In this document: positions 23,901-30,125 of the stretch, one piece after another
Numbering within the stretch: the stretch's first letter is position 1
Layout of the letters: every line of letters begins with the position of its first letter
Source of the DNA: a virus
Length of the DNA stretch: 33,968 bases
Direction: 5' to 3' (one strand)
Virus record (IMG/VR): IMGVR_UViG_3300006802_000280
Span: 1-33,968 of that record
Program-made: the position numbers and the translations under genes
Notes under the pieces: model-generated
What the model was told of the DNA's origin: nothing
The model's database searches: none
The model's input: the letters and a program-made list of their open reading frames with translations, nothing else

Positions 23901-24639
23901 TGACTCCGCCGATACGGCGCCCAGCCGCAGAGAGCCCTTTTCCCACGGGAACGACATTAGCTGCTGACAGGAGACCGGCCGCAGCCATGCCAGCGTTATG
24001 GCTGCGGCGAAACGAGTCAGCATCCCGAGCTTCATCATAGTCTGGGTTGGATGCGAGCTCGGACCAGTAGTTGTTGAGGGTCTCGCGGGACAGGGTTTCC
24101 GGCGCGTCGGAGGCGATGGACCCCACGGCAAAACCGGCTACGGCTCCCTTCGGTCCAGCCAGCGATCCGGCAGCTGCGACAGGCGCGGCCTTGCCCAGCA
24201 TAGCAGCCACGCCACCCGTGACACCGCCAGTAAGGGAGCCTTGACGAGCAAACCACCCGCTTTCGACACGCCGCTCGAATTCCGAATCCGCCAACGCTTG
24301 GGCCCGGCGTTGCGCGTCCGGGTCCGTGGTAAAGTTAAAGGTTCCCTTCTGCCGTCCGGGCAGGGGGAGGTCGCCACCGCCAAAGACAGTGTTCAGGAAT
24401 GCGTCGTTGAATTCCTCGGCGAACGCCTTGCCGAAAGTTTCCTTTTTGGGGTTGAGTAAACGCTCCCGGACGTTGGAGTGGAATCCGGACAAGCCGTGGA
24501 CACCGCCGGGACCATACGTTTGCTCCATCTGGCCGACCATGCGGTCTAGACGGGCGACTTGTTCCTGCGGCGACATCTGCTGGAATCGAGGATCAGCCTC
24601 GATCCCAAACCACGCTCGATGTAGCGGATTGGCTGGCAT
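17950..24639 (-). CDS. Giant internal virion/ejection protein (gp16 position) with zincin motif and LPD38-like region
   Basis: The protein has 2229 residues, the largest here, at the place of T7 gp16, the ejection-channel protein. The N-terminal ~400 residues include a Gly/Ala-rich, perhaps membrane-active stretch (about 135-185). HEAVH at 472-476 with downstream Glu (E529, E535) forms a zincin-like metallopeptidase motif. The middle (about 620-1080) is coiled-coil and Pro-rich linkers with a small beta domain (around 860-930). A central helical part extends to ~1700. A C-terminal region near 1800-1990 has FFYRVGISPYIRTPINLLME and YENEIISGGPDEGN, resembling the large polyvalent protein domain LPD38. 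Such proteins enter the host with phage DNA and may counter defences or open the envelope. The ATG follows the previous stop by three bases. Confidence 0.75.
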   Translation of the reverse strand: MPANPLHRAWFGIEADPRFQQMSPQEQVARLDRMVGQMEQTYGPGGVHGLSGFHSNVRERLLNPKKETFGKAFAEEFNDAFLNTVFGGGDLPLPGRQKGTFNFTTDPDAQRRAQALADSEFERRVESGWFARQGSLTGGVTGGVAAMLGKAAPVAAAGSLAGPKGAVAGFAVGSIASDAPETLSRETLNNYWSELASNPDYDEARDADSFRRSHNAGMAAAGLLSAANVVPVGKGLSAAGRRIGGVTAAKAGRQAAISPVRAKIAKVLTAGDSKTGFTRAGIDIAKGSLDDLAFEGANIGIIETLNSLENTELTKGTTGQRLGLATVTGATVRTGFTGLGKLGQAVQLKRQGKDVTYQNLFAPETELGILGQIDREIIDANAGLRDLTGEVLEERQADIVNLKAAREALMNVWNTITDGTEPIPLDVRADLAAADADPNVRAAYDRVNNSITAFLGIFGWNGKKGMARDLLHEAVHAHFETLPPNVKNSLRALWKAEMDNGAGPLFTADGVVRPDVTPDIMASDRVGGELRGFLEWYAVRMALKNGEWANNKLGIATDGASSMFNMLSTDFRQKAEKVGRTLGLVDGLDASLRNFLDAGDGFTYDRNQVRKNVQAERKAASEDPTNLIPPNRQLAAPLELTPLPPQEPINPVTGRPVTSTEVNSALLADAANALLGELDRRKFTTLQDRQGELEGAIRSVDNQLSEERQDFLGALPRAAEKIRAQQEVDAERQRLRTAARREGQALADRATQRQQQGTPGQRPVQTSPADPQQLADALRRVDPPERPLEQQLASLESDIANVSKALDNPDLASGARYTLKNLNTERDELLSRMGRTPEVEAPAPVTTAVTPEVTPPSFKYGTKDSSPDVRPGDRVRIKEQVAPGRTKQVAARVMEIQPDGLSLSVATVGPDGIRRFERKFFPNTEGVTLAKRDPFPVEPDVSPPQGSSTSQPTPGGTRELTAPRVATAGDDPASSASSATPRVPDETPQQAAISRAIERLAQRPGAPKLKQELLAALRADMDAKKATMDLPPTESALDEVTHPGDMLFSRRGPQLDKWISSMAEEEIIRKRGEEVLNRINKAGLYRGAFTRRGQAFEDQEGVTLVVLQDPEYDPNYPDKELWIYAGKGSHEEYEKRIVPYLQKRAEEYFGPDRLRDNDISDAELLRMGTKWEKEFLQSESLGYLYMTTDNERPAYLNMSDTTDSDYIERRNAYRGLRLHPENWNDAADAAGMERVDFDAAMLDLNLLERDFTLNQVPEQMGLGEAIYAEAATVLQAMKEPELVGDVYGAGALGARQKVFRKNIVKDPAQRERPKFTEAGIKQGIKSLSDAGGLATMDKYYYVTSHVDPDQLYSRKSQKKAITAEELRRFAARAAQTDEELAKIRARRDDIREKGDDRQSTGVIKTEVSSYSEADLRAEMRLLQDAQRPGKENRAVMATMELLDRAQQAGDLKTVEEAFEVLSKAGTQLGQMLRQFREFRGQFNKDEHFVANRMALIKQALKNEGLELNKKLESELTELIEREKRTQQKAIATLDAYLEDPTNKTKYNAARKAEFEENLAFRKMISKVRTVMPRHLRDLPHDLVTIIQGNLLSTVSTIRNFGGNYVSLVPRTLIARPLAVTMDAFYSAVTGKPRKLALPSVMEAAWFAGGSKRGYRKAISNLRWGSTEDVVLGEKHIRGFTPAQSIYAALRGFINNDESVLPVDVGTGKVRLGDRFKKLLEAIFGFSPEIMLRSLSALDEAAKDGFRAARAAEETRIRGIKRGTREFAEAQFLVDDRTRAAAEETALQYSYQNDSAVAGAFQRFEDALSAIPAGGQIARFFYRVGISPYIRTPINLLMEGMKFALPEFGLVHGLFKTAQGNRREALLSFGYAMTGAMIGAWSNWLYENEIISGGPDEGNQRKTRLTRDESGFGYFRFNLSGFLRLREGQDSRFKPGDTTIRLDTLGVTGFVMATKAEARRMYENDPQSVPDSMLTKYGQDQMAGMLAGGRFIIDQSMLQGVSSLNKAMESGQLSRLVADKVNVLTTLVVPNSVIAFRQALDSDEEKQFRPQLVDPDSPAQTIENVLIYKGFYGDIAQLPKKRGLFGDPMEATPEGQNPAVFHLVNHMKSQEVKNDIVTVVHRLYKESGNTEVIPSVVPRRLEWKGTTLNLPAKVYDSMYVAVQGAKGDAYERGLQSEGFRTAYAKYPDKAAVILANIANEAGEAAKKQWMGQNKRELDRLRLQSARFLAE

Positions 24640-24642
24640 GTC

Positions 24643-25719
24643 TTAGAAGAGGAAAGCTTCGTTCGATGGGTTGAGGTTCATTGGTGCGGGCCCCTGCTGT
24701 CCGGCCGCCGGGGCAGGGACAGCATTGATGGCCGCCGGGTCGATGTCATCAAAAAACCCTTGCCGCATTCCCTGACCCATACCGGGCCGGAACGGAGACG
24801 TGCGTGCGGGCCCCTGCTGTCCAGCCGGCCCCTGCTGTCCAGCCGGCAGATTTGGCGGATTTGACGGAGTCTGCCCAATCGCGCCGAACCCGTTGGCCGG
24901 CGGCGGAGGATTTGACGGAGTCTGCCCGAATACTATCGGACGGGCCTGTCCAGTGTTCAGGTCGACAATCGACGCCGGCGTCTTTATGTCTCCAAATCGG
25001 TCCATCAGCGCCGCCATGGGCTGGTTGTTCGGTCGCTCGGGCAGCGGCATAAAGGTGGACTTTGGCAACTGAAGTTGCAGGGCCTCGTTGATCCCGGACT
25101 GGTCTCCGTTGGCCACGGCCACGCGGTATTTGGACGCGATCTGGTATTCGGTCTCGGCGATGCCACCAAGCTGGTCCTCCAGTGCGCCGACCTCACGTTG
25201 CAGGCGATCTTCAAACTCGGGGGTGAGCTCCACGCCGGTCTGGTTCAGGAGATATTGGTTCTTCTCCCACTGCTGCATCAGCTCGCGCTTGAGCTGACGG
25301 CGGGCTGTGTTGGCCTCCATGAGCCGCTGGGACTCGGACTTGCTGTTCTCGTCCAGCTCGAGCTGTCGGAAGTGCAGCTGCTTCTGCGCCAGTTCTTGGC
25401 TTTGCTTGTGTTGCTTGATTGAGGCGCGAAGCTGCTTGCGGCGCATCTTGGCATCCGTTTTGGCTTGGGATTCGAGGGCAAGGTTGTGGCGGGACTGCTC
25501 GCCGATGGTTTCCTCGTGCCGGGTGTTGAGTCCACCCTCCCGCATCTCCGCGAGGTCGCGTGCGGCCTGCCGTTGGAGCTGGCTTTCCTTCCGACGGAAC
25601 TTGCGGTCCTTCGCAGCCATCTGGATTTCTTGCTCCATTTCCTTCTTCCGCATGGCGGCGGCCACCAACGGTTGTCCGAGTTGCATTCCGGCCTGAAATC
25701 CGGCGAGTAGGTCACGCAT
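24643..25719 (-). CDS. Coiled-coil ejection protein (gp15 position) with Pro/Gln repeat tail
   Basis: The protein has 358 residues. GGAGG lies six bases before the ATG, which overlaps the previous stop by eight bases. Residues ~20-150 are a long charged helix rich in Lys, Arg, Glu and Gln (RKKEMEQEIQMAAKDRKFRR and following). The C-terminal third is disordered: GQTPSNPP occurs twice and AGQQGPA three times. Position between gp14-like and gp16-like genes matches T7 gp15. No catalytic motif is seen. The repeats are also exact at DNA level, so tail length could vary between strains. Confidence 0.7.
   Translation of the reverse strand: MRDLLAGFQAGMQLGQPLVAAAMRKKEMEQEIQMAAKDRKFRRKESQLQRQAARDLAEMREGGLNTRHEETIGEQSRHNLALESQAKTDAKMRRKQLRASIKQHKQSQELAQKQLHFRQLELDENSKSESQRLMEANTARRQLKRELMQQWEKNQYLLNQTGVELTPEFEDRLQREVGALEDQLGGIAETEYQIASKYRVAVANGDQSGINEALQLQLPKSTFMPLPERPNNQPMAALMDRFGDIKTPASIVDLNTGQARPIVFGQTPSNPPPPANGFGAIGQTPSNPPNLPAGQQGPAGQQGPARTSPFRPGMGQGMRQGFFDDIDPAAINAVPAPAAGQQGPAPMNLNPSNEAFLF
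24689..24927. repeat. Short DNA repeats in gp15-like gene
   Basis: An 18-base unit GGCCCCTGCTGTCCAGCC occurs as a perfect tandem pair at 24809-24826 and 24827-24844, with a third copy (one mismatch) at 24689-24706. A 20-base unit beginning GGATTTGACGGAG occurs at 24857-24876 and 24908-24927. They encode the QQGPAG and GQTPSNPP tail repeats. Confidence 0.8.
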
Positions 25720-26767
25720 TGGCTACCTCCAGTTTGCTGTCCATCCAGTTCCGGATCATGCCCTTGATGTCCGGGCGATTCTTGATTGATTCGGCGATGC
25801 GCTCGCCGTTCTCGATGTAGAAGCGGCGGAAGTTCTCGGGCGCATCCTGAATCACCCACTTGCGGAACTTCTTCCACTTGGGGTTCTCCTCGCCGTAAAC
25901 CTCTCGGGCGACCCAGCAGCCGATCAGCTTGGCGGCACCAAGCTGACCGCCAAGGCCGGCAGCCATGCCGAGGCCTTGCATCCACGGGTTGGACTGGTTC
26001 GACATCTGGGTGTTGTAAATCTGGGCCTGTGTCCCAAACGTCTGCTGTGCGAAGGCGGCGGCTGCCTGTCCGGCGTTGTTGTTCTGTGCAATGCCTTGAG
26101 TGGCCAGCGTCGCAAACGGGGCTGCGCCAGCGGAAGCCTGACGAAGCTGTCCGAATTGGGACAGGGGTGTGGTGCCGGCCAAGAACGCGCTGGCATTCTG
26201 CTGACGCTGCTGGAAGACCTGCTCGCTCCGTCCGGAGGTGGCCATGGCCTCCTCGACAGCGGGAGCCACGCCGAAGATGTTGCCGCGAGCAGCCTGTGCG
26301 GCTCGGGTGGACTGCTCCACCGCCCGTCGCTGTCCCTCGGTCATCGAACGTCCGGCCGACAACTCGTTCGTGACGCTCTGTCCAAGCTGCTCACGCAGAG
26401 CAAAGCCGATTGGGTCGGAGGCGCGGAGTTGTTCGCGAGAAGTCTCAAGAAACTGCTGTCCGAATTCCGCTTGGACGTCCAGAAGGTCTTGAGCGCGGGC
26501 GAAGGCAGTCTCCCGATCCACACCAAGCTGGGCCCGCTGGATGTCAGCCTCGCCAAGCCCGGTGAAATCATACCCCACCATCTTCTTGCGACGGCTTGCG
26601 CCGCTCCCCACGTATTCACCAAGCCACACCTCGCCTTTGGTCCCCAGTCGGGACGCTTGGTCGATCTCCCGGCGGGCGGGAAGGGTCTCGATGTCGGCAA
26701 TGATGCCTTCGCGATTCGCTGCCGCGTAATCAGGCGGCGGCGGCGGTGGAGGTGCGGAACTTCCCAT
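25712..26767 (-). CDS. Internal virion protein (gp14 position) with CW/AREVYG C-terminus
   Basis: I use ATG 26767 (MGSSA then a run of Pro) because GAAAGG lies seven bases upstream; a TTG 15 bases earlier is poorer. The protein has 351 residues. It begins with a proline run, has Ala/Gln-rich helical middle stretches with few charged residues (for example AQNNNAGQAAAAFAQQTFG), which may insert into membranes, and ends in a conserved-looking motif CWVAREVYG followed by PKWKKFRKWV and ENGERIAE. I know this C-terminal motif from phage virion proteins. The gene sits where T7 gp14 would be. It overlaps the preceding gene by 38 bases. Confidence 0.65.
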   Translation of the reverse strand: MGSSAPPPPPPPDYAAANREGIIADIETLPARREIDQASRLGTKGEVWLGEYVGSGASRRKKMVGYDFTGLGEADIQRAQLGVDRETAFARAQDLLDVQAEFGQQFLETSREQLRASDPIGFALREQLGQSVTNELSAGRSMTEGQRRAVEQSTRAAQAARGNIFGVAPAVEEAMATSGRSEQVFQQRQQNASAFLAGTTPLSQFGQLRQASAGAAPFATLATQGIAQNNNAGQAAAAFAQQTFGTQAQIYNTQMSNQSNPWMQGLGMAAGLGGQLGAAKLIGCWVAREVYGEENPKWKKFRKWVIQDAPENFRRFYIENGERIAESIKNRPDIKGMIRNWMDSKLEVANA

Positions 26768-27161
26768 AGAGGTGCCTTTCAAATGTTGCAGCGTCGAACG
26801 TGCGTCGTTTGTTTCCAGTCAATCGGCGGAAGCTTACCTGCTTCCGGAGTCCATATCGGGTCTTCATGGCCAGCCACAACGTCGGGACAGCCTGCGAGCC
26901 GACCGCGACATCAACAAAGATGGTATCACCCATCTCGTCGTGAACATACCAGTCTTCGTCATCCATGCCAGCAGACAAACACCGGGCTGCCCCCACCCCG
27001 ATGACCTCGCTGTCCGGACCACCGTCATAGATCACGGCCATCCGCCGCGTGTCCAGCGACCACTGGACCCACTCCATCAGCCTGCGGTCGGACCACTTCC
27101 GGAACATCTCCGGAATTTCACGCCGCAAGAACAGGCAGACCAATGTCAGGGTGTCATTCAA
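26730..27161 (-). CDS. Small protein at T7 gp13 position, possible GNAT-like fold
   Basis: The frame opens with TTG 27161, which overlaps the previous stop codon by four bases (TTGA), giving 143 residues; an internal ATG at 27107 is the alternative. The middle shows VIYDGGPDSEVIGVGAARC and GDTIFVDVAVGSQAVPTLWL, then a helix and FRRLTGNKRRTF. This two-strand plus helix layout resembles the GNAT-like fold seen in phage gp13-type proteins, but I see no clear acetyl-CoA loop. In T7, gp13 is needed for gp14 to enter the virion. The gene order here suggests a similar assembly role. Confidence 0.55.
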   Translation of the reverse strand: MNDTLTLVCLFLRREIPEMFRKWSDRRLMEWVQWSLDTRRMAVIYDGGPDSEVIGVGAARCLSAGMDDEDWYVHDEMGDTIFVDVAVGSQAVPTLWLAMKTRYGLRKQVSFRRLTGNKRRTFDAATFERHLYGKFRTSTAAAA

Positions 27162-28918
27162 AATTCAATTCGCATGTTACGCAGGAACGCGGACAGCGTC
27201 ACGCTCCGGATTGACATCCGATTGGCGGACGTCTGAAGCTTCACCTGCACCGTGGAGACCCCTCGATACTTCAGGAGGTTGAACGCCCGCTTAAACTGCC
27301 CGCCGCTGGACAGGACAGCTGGGATCGTGAACGGGATAGTCAGCGGGTCGATCTCCGAGCGGATGTCGTCAGCGATCTGGACAAAGTTCATGTCATTGAT
27401 AGACAACCAGACGTCGATCAGAGCGTCCGAATTGGTGAACTCCAGCTGGATGTTCAACAGGTCCTTGTCCGAGATGGGGTCATTGAAGCTGAAGGACCGC
27501 AGGGTTACGTAGCTTCCGATGTCCGATTCGGTGAGGGTGATGTCCGTGTCCACTTTGGATGCGTCCTCGTATTCTCGGAGCTCCCCTTGGGGCGTGCCCA
27601 CGTAGAAGCCCGGCTCGTTGCCGAACCGGGAGCGGATCATCAAGTTCGGGGGAGCCGCGTCGCACCACTCGGACACCCAAACTTTGTGATAGGTGTCATA
27701 AATTAGCCACGTGTCGTTTTCGGCGGCGAGGTTAGACGGGAAGGCGAGAAACACCTTGTTGTCGTAGAACTCCATGGACGCTTTGGCTGCGATGGTCCAG
27801 TTTATCTGAGCGATGTAGTTGTGGACCGGGGCGGAGATGGTGTCGGTGATTTCGCGCTGCGTTTCCTGAAACAACCGGCGCAGGGACTGGACACCCTCTC
27901 GGGACAGCCACCAGACATCGAAGCCGACTTGCGTCGTGGTCCAGTGGGATACGCATCCGATGATTGAGCTGACCTTCTGGATCGTCCAGTTGGCCGGCGA
28001 CGCCCCCACGCAGTCGATGACGTAGACAGAGTTCGTCTTGAAGACCACGATGTTCCGGTTGTCCCAGCTGTGCAGCCCGGTGATGGGCTCGCCATCGCTG
28101 CCAATGGTCAAGCGGTTGGATACCGGGAAGCGTTGCGGGACAAGGATGTCCGAAATTTCCAAGCTGTCCGGGGCGTTGACATTATTCTTGAAGACGCGCT
28201 CCGTATGCCAGCAGGCGATGTTTCCCTGCGGCGGTTCGGTGATCTGGTAGGTAAAGGTCGCGCCTGTCCCGGACGCACTGGTCGTGAATCCGGCCGGGGC
28301 CACGGAGTAACCTTCACCGACGACAGCACCCGAACCGAAATCCACCTCGGTAATTCCACCAGAACCGTCCACGGCGGCCACGCGCATGATCGTCTGCACC
28401 TCGTAGGTTCCCCCAGTCAGGGTAAGCAATTCCCCTACAACGTAGCCTGTCCCGGCAAAGGTGATGGTCGCGATCTCGCCGACGCCGTTGTTGTAGAGCG
28501 TGGTGCCGTTGTAATACTCGGAGCCCCCGTCGCCGAAAAAGTAGGCGTTGTCCCCGCCTTGGAACGCAGACACCCGACCCTCCAGCGTGTAACCGACAAT
28601 CGTCGCCTCGCTGGAGTTGTTCCAAGCCTTCAGCGTCTCGGTGGTGCCATCATCGGTGGCCATGAGGATCAACTCCTTGGCCGTGGTCTCGTAGTAACAG
28701 ATGCCGGACACCGGGTCGCCGGACGTCGCCATCCGCGCCTTCAACCCGCCGCGTGTCCGGATGCGTCCAGTGTCGGTCAGGACCACGTTGTAGCCGACGG
28801 CGTATTGGTTGGGCAGCAACAAGTGCGGCAGCACGGTGGAGTTCATCCCTCCACGGAAATCCGTGGAGAGGTCGAACACTGGTTGATCGTCCAGCTCGTT
28901 GTTATCCCAGAGAGGCAT
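27158..28918 (-). CDS. Tail tubular protein B-like (nozzle)
   Basis: The protein has 586 residues. The start has FRGGMNSTVLPHLLLPNQYA and RIRTRGGLKARM, typical of gp12-like nozzle/tail tubular B proteins. The later part is rich in beta strands and aromatic residues, as expected for a beta-propeller nozzle. Between ~145 and 230 lies an inserted Gly-rich stretch (GTGYVVGELLTLTGGTYEVQ and a related VGEGYSVAPAGF) that looks like a small repeat domain. It closes the short tail and contacts the host surface. The start codon overlaps the preceding gene's stop by one base (TAATG). Confidence 0.75.
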   Translation of the reverse strand: MPLWDNNELDDQPVFDLSTDFRGGMNSTVLPHLLLPNQYAVGYNVVLTDTGRIRTRGGLKARMATSGDPVSGICYYETTAKELILMATDDGTTETLKAWNNSSEATIVGYTLEGRVSAFQGGDNAYFFGDGGSEYYNGTTLYNNGVGEIATITFAGTGYVVGELLTLTGGTYEVQTIMRVAAVDGSGGITEVDFGSGAVVGEGYSVAPAGFTTSASGTGATFTYQITEPPQGNIACWHTERVFKNNVNAPDSLEISDILVPQRFPVSNRLTIGSDGEPITGLHSWDNRNIVVFKTNSVYVIDCVGASPANWTIQKVSSIIGCVSHWTTTQVGFDVWWLSREGVQSLRRLFQETQREITDTISAPVHNYIAQINWTIAAKASMEFYDNKVFLAFPSNLAAENDTWLIYDTYHKVWVSEWCDAAPPNLMIRSRFGNEPGFYVGTPQGELREYEDASKVDTDITLTESDIGSYVTLRSFSFNDPISDKDLLNIQLEFTNSDALIDVWLSINDMNFVQIADDIRSEIDPLTIPFTIPAVLSSGGQFKRAFNLLKYRGVSTVQVKLQTSANRMSIRSVTLSAFLRNMRIEF

Positions 28919-29322
28919 TAGTTCGTAGGCCAGTTTGCGTCGGCAACGGTCAAGTCAGTGTCGGCAATCAGGCGGGCCTCTTCCGCATCGATGGCTTCGA
29001 TGGTGTCGGCCAAAGATTCCAGTTGATCCAGCAACGAAGTGTCCTGCCCACTCGCTTGTCCCTTTCCTTCCTTGCGCACACGCTTGACGGCCCGCATCAT
29101 AAGGTTAATCTGAGACTGGATGTCGGGGGTTCGGATGACGTCCTTCTGAGCGTTGGCAGCGGTGACAATCGCCTCCTGCCTCTCGGCCTCAATCTCCTCG
29201 GCAGATTTCTCTGGCGGCGGCACGAGGACGTAGCCCTTGCGGGTAGCCACCGAAATGATTTGGGCATCAGAAGGGTCGATGAGTTTCTCGACCCCATTGG
29301 GGTGTCGGTAAAGGTCTTTCAT
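28918..29322 (-). CDS. Hypothetical protein after tail-fibre genes
   Basis: The protein has 134 residues, starting at an ATGA overlap with the upstream gene. It begins KDLYRHPNGVEKLIDPSD and has long acidic helices (SAEEIEAERQEAIVTAANA, LLDQLESLADTIEAIDAEEA). It is likely all-helical and soluble. Its position right after two receptor-binding genes suggests a fibre assembly helper or a minor tail part, though nothing in the sequence proves it. Confidence 0.65.
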   Translation of the reverse strand: MKDLYRHPNGVEKLIDPSDAQIISVATRKGYVLVPPPEKSAEEIEAERQEAIVTAANAQKDVIRTPDIQSQINLMMRAVKRVRKEGKGQASGQDTSLLDQLESLADTIEAIDAEEARLIADTDLTVADANWPTN

Positions 29323-30125
29323 GATTCTCGCCCGAGGAATTCTTGGAACTCTTGAACTGCGTTGAAATAGTCAGTCGCCTCCGACGACGAGAACGACCGA
29401 CCGAAGGAGAGCCACTGGCAGGCACCGGACAGAAACCAGTTGCCAGCAGACCCCACTTCGTTGCCCGCCATGGCGTAAACCTCATACGTCGGGCGCACAC
29501 CTGACGATCCGGTAGCGTTCGCCGCCGAGGCGAACGACGTCGAACTGTTTCCCTTGTAGAGATCGTGCCGATTTGATGCCGATCTGTCCGAAAGCCAGAG
29601 ACCGCCGGCCATGCTGTCGGTATGCTGCGTCCGGCCACTGCCCGAATACCGGTTCCAGTGATCGGTGTAGGTGTCAGTCCCATGTTTGGGGTATAGGTAG
29701 AACGCTTGGCCGGCACCGTTGGCCGAACCGTAGATCAAGTCCGCCAGAGTCCCCGTTTTGTCGAGATAGGCACACCCATGCGAATCGTAAATCTGCATGT
29801 CGGTTGAGGGCGTGATCCCGGTCTGGAGGTAGTGTGCCGACACGCCTGTAAGCCCGACTGTCTCTGAGTAGTCGCCGTCGTTAAAACTGACGCTACCGGA
29901 CGGGTCGCTGCCGATGACGGCATAGAGCGGAGTGCGGGCCGCGTTAAAATTCTTCCCGACCAGTGGCAACACCCACTCGTAGGCGGCGGTAATGTCCGCT
30001 GCCCGGCTGCGTTGCATGAAACGGTCGAGCGCAATGGAGCCACGAGTCGATGGCTCACCCCCATTGGCTGCCGCTCGGCGTTGCCAATCGAGCACCTGAC
30101 TGTCATGTCGACGGTATGCCCTCAT
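29319..30125 (-). CDS. Receptor-binding/tail fibre-like protein
   Basis: The protein has 268 residues, rich in Gly, Ser, Asn, Tyr and Trp, with repeated surface-loop patterns (YSGSGRTQHTDSMAGGLWLS, WFLSGACQWLSFGRSF). The C-terminal part GRSFSSSEATDYFNAVQEFQ matches the 'L.d.EA..Y..AVQ.FQ..LGR' end that I know from phage tail fibre and spike tips. It is probably a fibre tip or capsular/LPS-binding component working with the larger fibre gene. Its ATG overlaps the fibre stop by one base, so they are translated together. Confidence 0.65.
   Translation of the reverse strand: MRAYRRHDSQVLDWQRRAAANGGEPSTRGSIALDRFMQRSRAADITAAYEWVLPLVGKNFNAARTPLYAVIGSDPSGSVSFNDGDYSETVGLTGVSAHYLQTGITPSTDMQIYDSHGCAYLDKTGTLADLIYGSANGAGQAFYLYPKHGTDTYTDHWNRYSGSGRTQHTDSMAGGLWLSDRSASNRHDLYKGNSSTSFASAANATGSSGVRPTYEVYAMAGNEVGSAGNWFLSGACQWLSFGRSFSSSEATDYFNAVQEFQEFLGRES

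Noticed and set aside
26768-26782. TTG start at 26782 for the gp14-like gene
   Set aside because: ATG 26767 has GAAAGG at correct spacing; the TTG has none.
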